Assembly (NCBI RefSeq): GCF_002163755.1 | Contig: NZ_CP015864.1 | Location: forward strand, 1,178,001 to 1,242,000 | DNA: 64,000 nucleotides | Source of the DNA: Vibrio campbellii CAIM 519 = NBRC 15631 = ATCC 25920 | Lineage (GTDB): Bacteria > Pseudomonadota > Gammaproteobacteria > Enterobacterales > Vibrionaceae | Reading direction: 5' to 3' | In this document: one piece after another, positions 1-8,763 of the stretch | Layout of the letters: each line of letters starts with the position of its first letter | Numbering within the stretch: the stretch's first letter is position 1 | Notes under the pieces: model-generated | Database searches by the model: none | What the model was told of the DNA's origin: nothing | Seen by the model: the letters and a program-made list of their open reading frames with translations, nothing else | Position numbers and translations under genes: made by a program

Positions 1-1098
1 TTTTCGTTCAATTAAGCTTGTGCTTATTAGTAGAAGAGATTGAGGGCTATTATGGAGTGCCTCACTTACTTTTGTCGTACTGAGTGCTGTTGAGCTCAAT
101 ACTCCGGAGGTAGTTTGTTTTACGCTTTTTAACGTTATATCGGTCGGAGTTGATGAGTAATCAATCATAGAACCCGGCCAATACATGTCACGAGCTTCAT
201 TTCCAAACTCTTTAGATAAATGGTATTCGGATACTGGCACTTCAGATTTCAAACGTTGAATATTAGTTTTAACGCGAGCGTAATCAGCCTTAGATACCGA
301 TTTATTCTTTAATGCTTCTTCCCAAACATTCATCACGCTTTCTCTTCTTTCGATAGACGATTGGCGAGAAGTAGTGAGTGTTTTTAACTTTGTACTCCCT
401 TTTTGGTAGGAGAGTCCTGTCGCCTCTATCTCACGTGTCATTAAGCTAAATTCAACCACCTCTCCCTCTGTAAACTCTTCTCCATTATGAGTTGTACCAG
501 CGACAGGAGCATGATGACGAATTCGTTGCGTACCCGTAGGTAAGCCGCCAGTTAAATAGTCACGAGCATGTATAAGTTCATGCCCGAGTGCTATTGAAGG
601 TTCAATAATGGTTGAGCTACCTGGGATTAAAACTGCATTATCGATGTCAAAATAGATTACTGCAGGAACACCAAGCCCATTTGATTGATAATTAACAAAT
701 TCAGGGGAGGCGATTAGAGGTTCTGTGACAAACTGCTTTCCGCCCCTAGGTGGCCTTATTACAACGTGAATCTTTTCTATAGTACCATCAACTTGACCTT
801 CGGTATGGAACGCTAAAGCACGCTCTTTGTTTGGCAGTGCAAGCGGGGCATAATGAGAGTTTTGGTTGATAATGGCTCTCCCTGTGCGAGTCTGCTTTAA
901 GTTTTCAAATAGAGTTGCAATTCCGAGAACGAACTCCTCCGAATGCGCTTGTACATAGATTCCATTTTCTACCTTAAATAAATAACCGTCTTTACTCTCT
1001 ATATCAATAATGTTTTCCCCATCGGGGGGACCAAAATAAACCGATGCCTCAACCGACATTGATAAAAAGAGTGGAGCAATTGCGAATAATATTTTCAT
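1..1098 (-). CDS. Secreted M91-type zinc metallopeptidase (NleD/HopH-like), partial
   Basis: The reverse strand is open from an ATG at 1098 to the window edge (366 codons, no stop), so the C-terminus lies outside. The first 18 or so residues form a signal peptide (basic MK, hydrophobic core, VEA cleavage site). HELIH at residues 173-177 is the HExxH zinc motif, followed about 50 residues later by an acidic stretch ending EIEATGL. That arrangement resembles the NleD/HopH (peptidase M91) effector family, which cuts host or bacterial proteins. A Sec signal on an M91 domain is unusual, because known members are type III effectors without one. The family call is from motif memory; any zincin metallopeptidase is the alternative. 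Confidence 0.7.
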   Translation of the reverse strand, partial: MKILFAIAPLFLSMSVEASVYFGPPDGENIIDIESKDGYLFKVENGIYVQAHSEEFVLGIATLFENLKQTRTGRAIINQNSHYAPLALPNKERALAFHTEGQVDGTIEKIHVVIRPPRGGKQFVTEPLIASPEFVNYQSNGLGVPAVIYFDIDNAVLIPGSSTIIEPSIALGHELIHARDYLTGGLPTGTQRIRHHAPVAGTTHNGEEFTEGEVVEFSLMTREIEATGLSYQKGSTKLKTLTTSRQSSIERRESVMNVWEEALKNKSVSKADYARVKTNIQRLKSEVPVSEYHLSKEFGNEARDMYWPGSMIDYSSTPTDITLKSVKQTTSGVLSSTALSTTKVSEALHNSPQSLLLISTSLIERK

Positions 1099-1773
1099 AG
1101 TGTTTTTTTCATATAAAGGGTTACGTGATTTACTTTCTCCTAAAATACGTTGTGACATCCATTCACTTTTCTTCATGAGGGGATAGAAAATATAGCCCCC
1201 CGTTGGGAGCTATAAATTACGTAGTGCGGAGAACCTTATGGATTGAAAAGCAGCGGTTAGACTTTGAATCAAAGGGAATAAAAATCCCTTCTTACCCGAA
1301 ATCTCGCTTTTTATACTCAGAAAAACCTAAAATACCGATGAAAACATATGTAAAAACGCAGATATTTAGCTCTAACTAAACTGGGGAAACTTTGGTAAAA
1401 AAACACCAAAACATGCTTAACACAGATACATTAACAGGATAAATATTGACTGTCATGATGTAAAAGTAACTACTAAACCAAAGAAATTGACAGGCAATGT
1501 AACTAAAAGAATATTCGCATCCGCTTAAATCTATCAATAACTATTTTTTAAGTTGGTAAAAAGTCGGATTGCGATACTTTGAAATACTTAATTTACACAA
1601 ATTTAAACAATGTCATGTGCCGCTTGCTATTGAATAAGAGTAAACTTGTAATGATTTGATGGAACGGCAGTCACTGTCAAAATGATGCGAACTAACATCA
1701 CTCTGTGCAAACTGCCGTTTTTATATTGATTCGTGTTTTGAGTAATTTTCAACGGTAAGTGAATACTGTGCTC
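1099..1773. other. AT-rich intergenic region
   Basis: I see no convincing gene here. The stretch contains a short GGGA/TCCC hairpin near 1270-1288 and the larger hairpin at 1663-1724 listed separately. The leader of the metallopeptidase gene must lie at its left end. Confidence 0.5.
1663..1724 (+). terminator. Hairpin followed by T-run, no known gene upstream
   Basis: AACGGCAGT (1663-1671) pairs perfectly with ACTGCCGTT (1711-1719) and is followed by TTTT on the plus strand. This looks like a rho-independent terminator read rightwards, but there is no plus-strand coding sequence upstream. It could end an unannotated small RNA or be a relic. The loop is long (39 nt), which weakens the call. 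Confidence 0.35.
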
Positions 1774-2880
1774 TTAATCTGAGCGCCCACGCCCTTCGAT
1801 TGTCCATTGACAGATCACTTTTCCGTCTTGCACGGCATACAAAGTATCAAAGTTATTCAATGTTGTATCACAGTGGCTTGGCAACAGAATAACTTGCTGT
1901 CCAAGTTCAAAAATCTCGCAACCTTCTTCATGATGAAGGATACCGTGTTCATCACCGCCAGTTTGATACCTTACTCCTTCACTGCCCTCAACAATAGGCA
2001 TGCCAAGATCAATAGAAAGACATTTCATCCCTGCATCAATCACGGTACGCGAAGGTGTTGGCTGACTAATCACGGTGCTTAGCACTTTAAGTGCAGGAGA
2101 AAACTGCTGATTCTCGGTCGCATTAGTTTCGTCTCCAATAGCAAGGTAAGCCGCATCCATAAAAAGGTACGAACCCGCTTGAATCTCACTGTAGCCTAAC
2201 CCCTGATAGGCTGCATATGTTCCTGTCCCCCCTCCGCTAATTATCTGAGGTTTCATACCTTGAGGCTCTAAAGTCGATGTAATGAAATCAAACAAAGGCA
2301 CCACAACCGATCTCGCCTGCTCATTTCGCGAACAATAGCCCTTAACATGTTGTAAATGTCCGCTATAAGCTTGGAGGCCGACATAGCTGACACCATCCGT
2401 ACTTTGAATCGCGTGGATAAGCTGCACTAAATCATCACCAACCTGAACACCGCAGCGCTGCTGACCGCTTTCCACCTCAATCATCAACTCAACACAAAGA
2501 TTTGCCGCTGATGCGGCTTTTTCAATTTCTACAACGTGATAATAATCGTCAATCACCTGAATAAAACGGGCGTCAGGATGATCTTGATGCAGAGTGATTA
2601 AACGCTGAATTTTCTTTTGTCCCGCAATAGGCGTGGTTATGAGAATATCCTTAATGCCACCTTGCGCCATCACTTCTGCTTCACCTAGTTTGGCTACACA
2701 AATCCCCTGCGCTCCAGCGTCTAATTGCATTTGCGCAATCGCCGGAATTTTATGTGCTTTAGTGTGGGGACGTAGAGTTAAACCCAAATCATTTATGCGT
2801 TGCTGCATTGCCTTAATATTTGTCTTCATCTCATCGATATCCACAAATAATGAAGGGGTTTCTAATTGATTGATATCCAT
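1774..2880 (-). CDS. D-threonine aldolase / D-serine dehydratase-like PLP enzyme
   Basis: This is a fold-type III PLP enzyme with an alanine racemase N-terminal barrel and a DSD1-like C-terminal domain. RPHTKAHK near residue 40 holds the PLP lysine, and the late motif PSHCDTT supplies the His and Cys that bind a divalent metal in D-threonine aldolases and D-serine dehydratases. Expected activity is retro-aldol or elimination on D-beta-hydroxy amino acids in the cytoplasm; the substrate cannot be read. The start is ATG at 2880 because AGGTGA lies 5 nt upstream; a GTG at 2889 is in frame but overlaps that ribosome binding site. The gene is monocistronic here. Confidence 0.85.
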   Translation of the reverse strand: MDINQLETPSLFVDIDEMKTNIKAMQQRINDLGLTLRPHTKAHKIPAIAQMQLDAGAQGICVAKLGEAEVMAQGGIKDILITTPIAGQKKIQRLITLHQDHPDARFIQVIDDYYHVVEIEKAASAANLCVELMIEVESGQQRCGVQVGDDLVQLIHAIQSTDGVSYVGLQAYSGHLQHVKGYCSRNEQARSVVVPLFDFITSTLEPQGMKPQIISGGGTGTYAAYQGLGYSEIQAGSYLFMDAAYLAIGDETNATENQQFSPALKVLSTVISQPTPSRTVIDAGMKCLSIDLGMPIVEGSEGVRYQTGGDEHGILHHEEGCEIFELGQQVILLPSHCDTTLNNFDTLYAVQDGKVICQWTIEGRGRSD

Positions 2881-3190
2881 ATATGTCACCTAGCTACAGT
2901 TTTTTAGTTATTTTGTTATAAAGCCATTGATTATAAGGCATAGAGAGTTTTGAGCAAGGCACGTAACTTAAAGCATTTAAGGGGCTGACTGAGTCCACTT
3001 AAATAAAAATTAAGACGACGTTAATTAATAGCTTTTCATTTATAAAACGAATACTTAACTCAATAAAAATTACACTTATTATTAAATTTGATTTAAACCA
3101 TTCAAAAAACTTTATAGACACAATTAACATTAAAAATTAATTCATTGTGAGTTTTTTATTAGTAAAAATTACTATTTAAATAGTTGGGCC
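2881..3190. other. AT-rich divergent intergenic region
   Basis: This gap separates a leftward and a rightward gene, so it should hold promoters for both. It is strongly AT-rich from 3000 on. I could not assign a specific operator. Confidence 0.4.
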
Positions 3191-3249
3191 ATGAAATTTA
3201 TAAAACCACTGGTATTCTTTTATTTATTTTTTATCGGAATGCCTACATG

Positions 3250-4260
3250 CGATATCAATCAGCGCCTGTTAGTTCGGAAGAAACTCAAGAAACCACAGCA
3301 CAGCGAGCGGCACGACAGCGGCAAGAACGCAGGGCTGAATTAACCTATTCAACAGATGATTATAAGCGATGGAACAATAACAAAAATAAAACCCTTGATG
3401 AGCGCAACAAAGAGAAGCAGGAAGCCAATGTCAGTGAAGCCGCGACAGAACAGAAAAACCATATTCACGTAGGCGAAGAACGTGAGTTTCCTGATGCCAT
3501 TCTGTCACCGATGCCAACATCAAGAAAGGAAATGACCGATGCGACAGGAACACGTGTACTGCCGTCCGACTTGCTAGGTTCTAGCTTTAACAACCAATGC
3601 GTCAGCGCAGAGATCGTTGCTCATCAGATGACATCTCTCAGCCCAGCGACAAAGAAAGAAGTAGAAGAAAGCGGTGAGCTTGTTTTCAGTGGCATGCAAT
3701 ACAAACACGCTCATGGAACAGTAGGCACTATCGAAGTCATTGATACCTTTGCAGGGCAACAACCCGACCAAAAAACATCACAGATGGCCTACTGGGTCGC
3801 GCAAGGCAAGTATCTCGATATACCTAAACACCCTGACCCTCATCGCGATCATTTGTATGTTTTCACACCAAACTTCAGCGGCTGCTCTTTTGTTGTTGAT
3901 GATTGGAGTGATGATCTAATTAGGGTTTATCACGTGGAAGGTAGCAAAGAAGATAAGCAATACAATGACGTGAAGGACCATCGCAACGGTTTAATCAACT
4001 ATATGAGTTTCCGCGACTACGGCTTCTACCAAAAAGGGAACACCACCATCAAGAGTGTGAATGGCTTTGCGTTTATGCGCTACAACACTCAAGCTCGTCA
4101 TTGGGAAATCCATTATCAAAAGCAAGAGCATGCGCCTGCACTTGGGCGGCCTACGACTTCGGCTAAAACACTATTCTCTTCAGAAAAACACTCGGTAAAA
4201 GTCATGGTTTCGAAGGAATCTCGCGTAGTTGAAACCGGAACCATCGCGATAAAGCGCTAA
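3250..4260 (+). CDS. Unrecognised protein with CNF-like Gly-Cys...His signature; possible 5' frameshift
   Basis: The reading frame is open from 3184 (TTG) to 4260; ATG at 3250 is the first in-frame ATG. The N-terminal third is charged and low in complexity (Q, E, R, K). The C-terminal half contains NFSGCSFVVDDW (Cys codon 3883) followed 16 residues later by YHVEG (His codon 3931). CNF1-family deamidases place their catalytic Cys and His with the same SGC-x(about 15)-H spacing, so a Cys-His deamidase or related toxin fold is possible. In the +1 frame an ATG at 3191 encodes MKFIKPLVFFYLFFIGMP, a good signal peptide that reads out of frame at about 3250. Either the gene has lost a base or the overlap is chance in AT-rich DNA. 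It ends at a strong terminator. Confidence 0.6.
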   Translation, partial: RYQSAPVSSEETQETTAQRAARQRQERRAELTYSTDDYKRWNNNKNKTLDERNKEKQEANVSEAATEQKNHIHVGEEREFPDAILSPMPTSRKEMTDATGTRVLPSDLLGSSFNNQCVSAEIVAHQMTSLSPATKKEVEESGELVFSGMQYKHAHGTVGTIEVIDTFAGQQPDQKTSQMAYWVAQGKYLDIPKHPDPHRDHLYVFTPNFSGCSFVVDDWSDDLIRVYHVEGSKEDKQYNDVKDHRNGLINYMSFRDYGFYQKGNTTIKSVNGFAFMRYNTQARHWEIHYQKQEHAPALGRPTTSAKTLFSSEKHSVKVMVSKESRVVETGTIAIKR

Positions 4261-4327
4261 GGCTCAATTAATAGTTAATAAGCAGTAGCGAGTTCTAGTT
4301 ACAGGTTCAAACCAACTCGATAAAACA

Positions 4328-4358
4328 AAAACGCCCCAAGGTTCACTTGAGGCGTTTT
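4328..4358. terminator. Bidirectional terminator, original tdh terminator
   Basis: AAACGCC..CAAG pairs with CTTG.GGCGTTT and both flanks carry A/T runs. It ends the rightward gene at 4260. Read leftwards it sits just past the tdh fragment at 4403-4538, so it was probably the tdh terminator before the prophage inserted. Confidence 0.75.
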
Positions 4359-4401
4359 TATTAATTGGTTCTCAGGAAAATTTTGGCAGCTTTATCGCGC
4401 C

Positions 4402-4485
4402 CCTATTCCCAATCAAGGATAACCTTGCCAGACATCCCGCTACGCATGACATCGAAGCCTTCTTGGAAGTCATCAATCTTGTAGT
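4402..4485. repeat. attL core of tdh-integrated prophage
   Basis: Bases 4402-4450 match 44217-44265 exactly, and the match continues to 4485 with one mismatch (A4451 against G). Beyond that the two copies diverge at several positions up to about 4538. Strand exchange should lie within the exact block. The left part is host DNA and the diverged right part is phage DNA. Confidence 0.85.
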
Positions 4486-4538
4486 GGTGCGTGATGATTG
4501 GCGATAGATCCAGACCAGATTGAATCAAAGAAGCCATT
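4403..4538 (-). pseudogene. Displaced 3' fragment of tdh (attL copy)
   Basis: The reverse strand encodes the last 45 or so residues of threonine dehydrogenase, beginning near MASLIQSGLDLSP and ending VILDWE plus TAG. It duplicates the 3' end of the intact tdh at 44218-45249 with scattered mismatches. It has no promoter or start signal and is a by-product of phage integration. Confidence 0.9.
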
Positions 4539-4599
4539 ATGTACAAAATAAAAATTAAACCATATAAAACAATAATTTAATCTAAATGCATAAAGTTTA

Positions 4600-4619
4600 T
4601 GGCGACAAAGTGGCGACAG
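4600..4619 (+). repeat. Candidate integrase arm site near attL
   Basis: TGGCGACAAAGTGGCGACAG recurs with 2 changes right after the integrase stop codon (44107-44126), and inverted at 6742-6761. Each copy is itself a doubled TGGCGRCA. Copies at both prophage ends suggest arm-type binding sites for the integrase, though this is inferred from position only. Confidence 0.45.
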
Positions 4620-4696
4620 TCTCAGTCGTTGTAACAACTCCTCCCTTCAATAGGAAGTGTCTTTCCCGCCACTTTTTGAGAATGACTCAACCAACA

Positions 4697-4732
4697 AAAA
4701 AGCCAGCACTGAATCAATCAACACTGGCTTTT
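4697..4732 (-). terminator. Terminator of the first DUF285 module
   Basis: AAAAGCCAG (about 4699-4707) pairs with CTGGCTTTT, giving a hairpin with a U-run when read leftwards. The same element occurs at 6787-6822 after the second copy of the module. Confidence 0.75.
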
Positions 4733-4755
4733 GTTTAGTTAAGCCGATGAAAGAA

Positions 4756-6021
4756 TCAGTCTACAAAATACGGTAATTGCTCTTCGGTCAGAGCACTGCC
4801 TCTCGCAAAGTCAGTATGCTTCGTTACCTTACTCACGTTCCAGTTAGATAAGTCTTGGTTAAATACCTTCGCCTCAGCAAACATACGAACCATATTCAGT
4901 ACGTTCGATGTATCCCAATGACCTATATCTTGATTAAACGAAGAAGCGCCTCCAAACATTTCGAACATACCCCTCACATTCGATGTATCCCAATGACTTA
5001 TATCTTGGTTAAAGGCTTGGGCTTTATAAAACATCCCACTCATAGTCGTCACATTAGACGTATCCCAGTGGCCAATGTTCTGATTAAACTCTTCAGTTTT
5101 AACAAACATTTCATGCATCTTTGTCACATTCGATGTATCCCAATTACCTATATCTTGGTTAAAGACTTGGGCTCCATAAAACATACAACCCATATCCGTC
5201 ACATTCGATGTATTCCAACGGCCTATATCTTGGTTAAAGGCTAAAGCACCGTCAAACATATAAGCCATATCCGTCACTTTCGATGTATCCCAGTTGCCTA
5301 TATCTTTGTTAAAGGCTTCTGTATCCGCAAACATCAAATCCATATCCGTCACATTCGATGTATCCCAATGGCCGATATCTTGGTTAAAGGCTTTGGCAAA
5401 TCTAAACATGCCACTCATATTTTTTACTTTTGATGTATCCCAGTGTCCGATATCTTGGTTAAAAGCTTCAGCTTGCCAAAGCATAAGCCACATAGATGTT
5501 ACATTCGACGTATCCCAATAACCTATATCTTGGTTAAAGACCTGAGCTCCATAAAACATTCTATCCATATCCATCACATTCGACGTATCCCAATGGCCTA
5601 TGTCTTGGTTAAAAGCTTCAGCCCACGAAAACATTGAATCCATATAAGTGACGTTCGATGTATCCCAATAGCCTATATCTTGATTAAATGCTTTTGCGCC
5701 AACAAACATTTGAGACATGAACGTCACATTCGATGTATCCCAATCACTGATATCGGTATTAAACGATTCGCGGTTCCGAAATACCCAGCTCATATCTGTT
5801 ACCTGTGTTGTGCAAAATCCTATGTGGCCTTGCTCTAATTTATCGAGCAACGTCTCGTTTTTTATTAGGGTGTTATCCACCACCACATAGACTTGCCCGT
5901 TTTCAAGCATCACGGAGTTAACAGGTTGGTCAGGGCATTTTACTGAGATATCTACAGCAAATGCGGTTTGGCTAGCGAGCGCAGCGGCGCCCACGAAAAG
6001 TGAGGTTATGGTTCTTTTCAT
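4756..6021 (-). CDS. Secreted DUF285/BspA-like repeat protein, 12 repeats
   Basis: The 421-residue protein has a signal peptide (MKRTITSLFVG...AFA), a short N-terminal module with two Cys, twelve tandem 25-residue repeats and a C-terminal cap ending LPYFVD. The repeat reads roughly AFNQDIGHWDTSNVTDMxxM, with conserved W, DTS and MF and variable residues at fixed positions. This matches the DUF285/BspA-like family of solenoid surface proteins, usually binding or adhesion proteins. It is the second gene of a pair (26-nt gap after the 145-residue gene). Lying between the late-operon terminator and attL it is phage cargo, and a lysogenic conversion role is an inference. Confidence 0.85.
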   Translation of the reverse strand: MKRTITSLFVGAAALASQTAFAVDISVKCPDQPVNSVMLENGQVYVVVDNTLIKNETLLDKLEQGHIGFCTTQVTDMSWVFRNRESFNTDISDWDTSNVTFMSQMFVGAKAFNQDIGYWDTSNVTYMDSMFSWAEAFNQDIGHWDTSNVMDMDRMFYGAQVFNQDIGYWDTSNVTSMWLMLWQAEAFNQDIGHWDTSKVKNMSGMFRFAKAFNQDIGHWDTSNVTDMDLMFADTEAFNKDIGNWDTSKVTDMAYMFDGALAFNQDIGRWNTSNVTDMGCMFYGAQVFNQDIGNWDTSNVTKMHEMFVKTEEFNQNIGHWDTSNVTTMSGMFYKAQAFNQDISHWDTSNVRGMFEMFGGASSFNQDIGHWDTSNVLNMVRMFAEAKVFNQDLSNWNVSKVTKHTDFARGSALTEEQLPYFVD

Positions 6022-6047
6022 TGTATTTTCCTAGGGTTGAATAGACG

Positions 6048-6485
6048 TTATTGTGTAAAAGTTGGAAGGCTATCTTCAGACAGGCCACTGTCTTTTGCGA
6101 AGTCGGCATGACGAGAGACGCGCTTAACGTCCCAGTTGGTTAAGTCTTGGTCAAATCGCTTAGCGCCAGAGAACATACGGTCCATGTTGGTTACACGAGA
6201 GGTGTCCCAACGGCTGATGTCTTGATTGAAGTATTTGTTTTTAGCAAACAGGTCACTCATGTCCGTCACATGGCTGGTGCAGAGTAGGATGTTGCCATCA
6301 AGAAAGTTTTGCCAATAGTCTGAGTTGCGAATGAGTGCGTCATTGACGACTACAAACAACTCATCTTCTTGAACCATGACGGTTCCTGGTTTGTTGGACT
6401 CACAGGTGACTGTTTCAGGCTCACTAGCAAAGGCTTGGCTACAACTTAGTAGCACACAGGCGGAAATAATCGAACGTAGCTTCAT
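6048..6485 (-). CDS. Short secreted DUF285 protein, single repeat
   Basis: This 145-residue protein has a signal peptide (MKLRSIISACVLLSCSQAFA), the same N-terminal Cys module as the long neighbour, one complete 25-residue repeat and the same kind of C-terminal cap. It could be a partner or a reduced paralogue of the long protein. It starts the two-gene operon, and its leader (6486-6590) is conserved with that of the second copy at 8501-8600. Confidence 0.8.
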   Translation of the reverse strand: MKLRSIISACVLLSCSQAFASEPETVTCESNKPGTVMVQEDELFVVVNDALIRNSDYWQNFLDGNILLCTSHVTDMSDLFAKNKYFNQDISRWDTSRVTNMDRMFSGAKRFDQDLTNWDVKRVSRHADFAKDSGLSEDSLPTFTQ

Positions 6486-6845
6486 GATTAAGATATCCGT
6501 GTCTTATAAAACAAACCTTCATCATATAAAAAGCGACGTTTTCAATTTAACTAATGTAGGCTTTATATTGACTAAAAAAATAGGAATTTAATCTTCATCT
6601 CAATAATCCCCCATTAGTAATAATATAGAACTCAGTAAATAAAACAAAGCACCATAAAAACAATAATTAAATTAAATGACGTTTATGTAAACACAGTTAA
6701 AAAGACAGTTGCCCCCCATAAATAACGCTGTTTTACAATGAGTGCCGCCACTTTGCCGCCACTTTTTGAGAGTGACTCAACCAACAAAAAAGCCAGCGTT
6801 GAACCCATCAACACTGGCTTTTGTTTAGTTAAACCGATGAGAGGG
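6486..6845. other. Spacer between the two DUF285 modules
   Basis: The left part is the leader of the gene at 6048-6485, matching the leader at 8501-8600. The middle is AT-rich. The right part holds an inverted copy of the candidate arm repeat (6742-6761) and the terminator at 6787-6822. No gene is seen. Confidence 0.6.
6787..6822 (-). terminator. Terminator of the second DUF285 module
   Basis: AAAAGCCAG pairs with CTGGCTTTT, extended inside the hairpin by GTTGA/TCAAC. Read leftwards it ends in a U-run. Confidence 0.8.
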
Positions 6846-8036
6846 CTAGTCTACAAAATACGGCAGGTGTTCTTCAGTCAAAGCACTGTCTTTGGCAAAG
6901 TCAGTATGCCCCAGTACCCTGCTCACGTTCCAATTGGTTAGATCTTGGTTAAATGCAGAAGCATTAGAAAACATCTCTGTCATATCTCGCACACTCAATG
7001 TATTCCAATTACCAATATCTTGGTTAAATACTTTTGCCCCAGAAAACATATTATCCATTGAAGCTACGTGTGAAGTATACCAATTGCCAATGTCTTGGTT
7101 AAATTTTTCTGCGCCAGCAAACATCTTACTCATAACCCATACTCTTGATGTATCCCAATCCCCAATATCTTGATTAAAGGCTTTTGCTTCAAAAAACATG
7201 TAATTCATAGTGGCTACATTCGATGTATCCCAATTCCCAATTTTTTGGTCGAATGCGTGTGCTTCACTGAACATACTTTGCATAAACTCCACATTAGACG
7301 TATCCCAATTACCAATATTTTGATTGAACGCGTATGCTTGCCAGAACATCGCATTCATATCCAGAACTCTTGATGTATCCCAATGACCGATATCTTGATT
7401 AAAGGATTCTGCCTTTCTAAACATATCCCTCATACTTGTTACATTAGACGTATCCCAATGACCAATATTTTGATTAAACGCGTATGCGTTCCAGAACACC
7501 GACCTCATATCCAGAACACTTGATGTATCCCAATAACCTATATCTTGGTTAAATACCCATGCAGAACTGAACATAAAATCCATTCTTTGAACACTTGATG
7601 TATTCCAATAGCCTATATCTTGGTTAAATGAATGTGCCCAAGAGAACATAGAACTCATATCTGTAACATTAGATGTATCCCAATGTCCTATGTCTTGATT
7701 AAAAACTCGTGCTTTGTAAAACATCCAAGCCATGTTCGTCACATTTGATGTATCCCAATCACTAATATCTGTATTAAAAGAAACTCGGTCATAAAACACT
7801 CTACTCATATCCGTCACCTGTGTGGTGCACAAGCGGATATGACCTTGCTCTAAATTATCTAACAAAGTCTTATTTTTAATTAGAGCATTATCCACCACGA
7901 CATAAACCTTGCCATTCTCAAACATCACTGAGTTAACGGCTTGGTCAGGGCACTTTACTGAGATATCAGCAGCAAAAGCAGTTTGGCTAGCAAGCGCTGT
8001 GGCGCCCACGAGAAGTGAGGTTATGGTTCTTTTCAT
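6846..8036 (-). CDS. Secreted DUF285/BspA-like repeat protein, 11 repeats
   Basis: This is the paralogue of the gene at 4756-6021. Signal peptide, N-terminal Cys module and C-terminal cap are nearly the same, but there are eleven 25-residue repeats instead of twelve, so the length difference (421 versus 396 residues) is exactly one repeat. Residues between the conserved W-DTS and MF positions differ strongly between paralogues. Gain or loss of whole units plus substitution at fixed positions suggests selection on a binding surface. Confidence 0.85.
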   Translation of the reverse strand: MKRTITSLLVGATALASQTAFAADISVKCPDQAVNSVMFENGKVYVVVDNALIKNKTLLDNLEQGHIRLCTTQVTDMSRVFYDRVSFNTDISDWDTSNVTNMAWMFYKARVFNQDIGHWDTSNVTDMSSMFSWAHSFNQDIGYWNTSSVQRMDFMFSSAWVFNQDIGYWDTSSVLDMRSVFWNAYAFNQNIGHWDTSNVTSMRDMFRKAESFNQDIGHWDTSRVLDMNAMFWQAYAFNQNIGNWDTSNVEFMQSMFSEAHAFDQKIGNWDTSNVATMNYMFFEAKAFNQDIGDWDTSRVWVMSKMFAGAEKFNQDIGNWYTSHVASMDNMFSGAKVFNQDIGNWNTLSVRDMTEMFSNASAFNQDLTNWNVSRVLGHTDFAKDSALTEEHLPYFVD

Positions 8037-8062
8037 TGTATTTTCCTAGGGTTGAATAGACG

Positions 8063-8500
8063 TTATTGTGTAAAAGGTGGAAAGCTATCTTCAGACAGGC
8101 CACTGCCTTTAGCGAAGTCGATATGGCGTGAGACGCGCTTGACGTCCCAGTGGGTTAAGTCTTGGTCAAAGCGCTTAGCGCCGGAGAACATACGGTCCAT
8201 GTTGGTTACACGAGAGGTGTCCCAACGGCTGATGTCCTGATTGAAGTATTGGTCTTTAGCAAACAGGTCACTCATGTCTGTTACGTGAGTGGTGCAGAGC
8301 AGAATGTTGCCATCAAGAAAGTTTTGCCAATAGTCTGAGTTGCGAATGAGTGCGTCGTTGACGACCACAAACAATTCGTCTTCTTGAACCATGACTGTTC
8401 CGGGTTTGTTGGACTCACAGGTGACTGTTTCTGGCTCACTGGCAAAGGTTTGGCTACAACTTAGTAGCGCAAAGGCGGAAATAATCGAACGTAGCTTCAT
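8063..8500 (-). CDS. Short secreted DUF285 protein, single repeat (second copy)
   Basis: It is a near-identical copy of the 145-residue protein at 6048-6485 and the first gene of the second module, 26 nt before the long gene. Only scattered substitutions separate the copies, such as SHADFAKDS against SHIDFAKGS near the C-terminus. Function is unknown beyond the DUF285 relationship. Confidence 0.8.
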   Translation of the reverse strand: MKLRSIISAFALLSCSQTFASEPETVTCESNKPGTVMVQEDELFVVVNDALIRNSDYWQNFLDGNILLCTTHVTDMSDLFAKDQYFNQDISRWDTSRVTNMDRMFSGAKRFDQDLTHWDVKRVSRHIDFAKGSGLSEDSFPPFTQ

Positions 8501-8717
8501 GATTAAGATATCCGTGTCTTATAAAACAAACCTTGATCATATAAAAAGCGACGTTTTCAATTTCACTAATGTAGGCTTTATATTGACTAAAGAAGTAGAA
8601 TTACATTCTTCTTCTCAATAATTACTCGCCAGTAATGATAGGAAGCATTATAAAACAGCCGTGTTATGGGATATATCTTTACCAGCACTCGAATAATGGG
8701 ATGATTTTGATATAAAA

Positions 8718-8738
8718 AAGCGCCCGTAGTGGGCGCTT
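8718..8738 (-). terminator. Terminator of the prophage late operon
   Basis: AAGCGCCC-gtagt-GGGCGCTT forms a perfect 8-bp stem with an A-run on its left, that is a U-run when transcribed leftwards. It follows the last tail gene (stop at 8764) and separates phage structural genes from the DUF285 cargo. Confidence 0.85.
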
Positions 8739-8763
8739 GGTAGGAATATGGTACTTGTTCAGC

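Larger units (their letters stand above)
4666..8600. repeat. Tandem duplication of a two-gene DUF285 module (about 2 kb each)
   Basis: The block from about 4666 to 6590 (terminator, long repeat-protein gene, short repeat-protein gene, leader) is repeated from about 6756 to 8600 in the same order and orientation. Leaders, the two short genes, signal peptides and terminators are nearly identical, while the 25-residue repeats in the long genes have diverged. The duplication is therefore direct and not recent in its repeat tracts. Confidence 0.9.

Noticed and set aside
4855..5637. Plus-strand open frames opposite the DUF285 gene
   Set aside because: They are periodic shadows of the 75-bp repeats in the real gene, without leaders.
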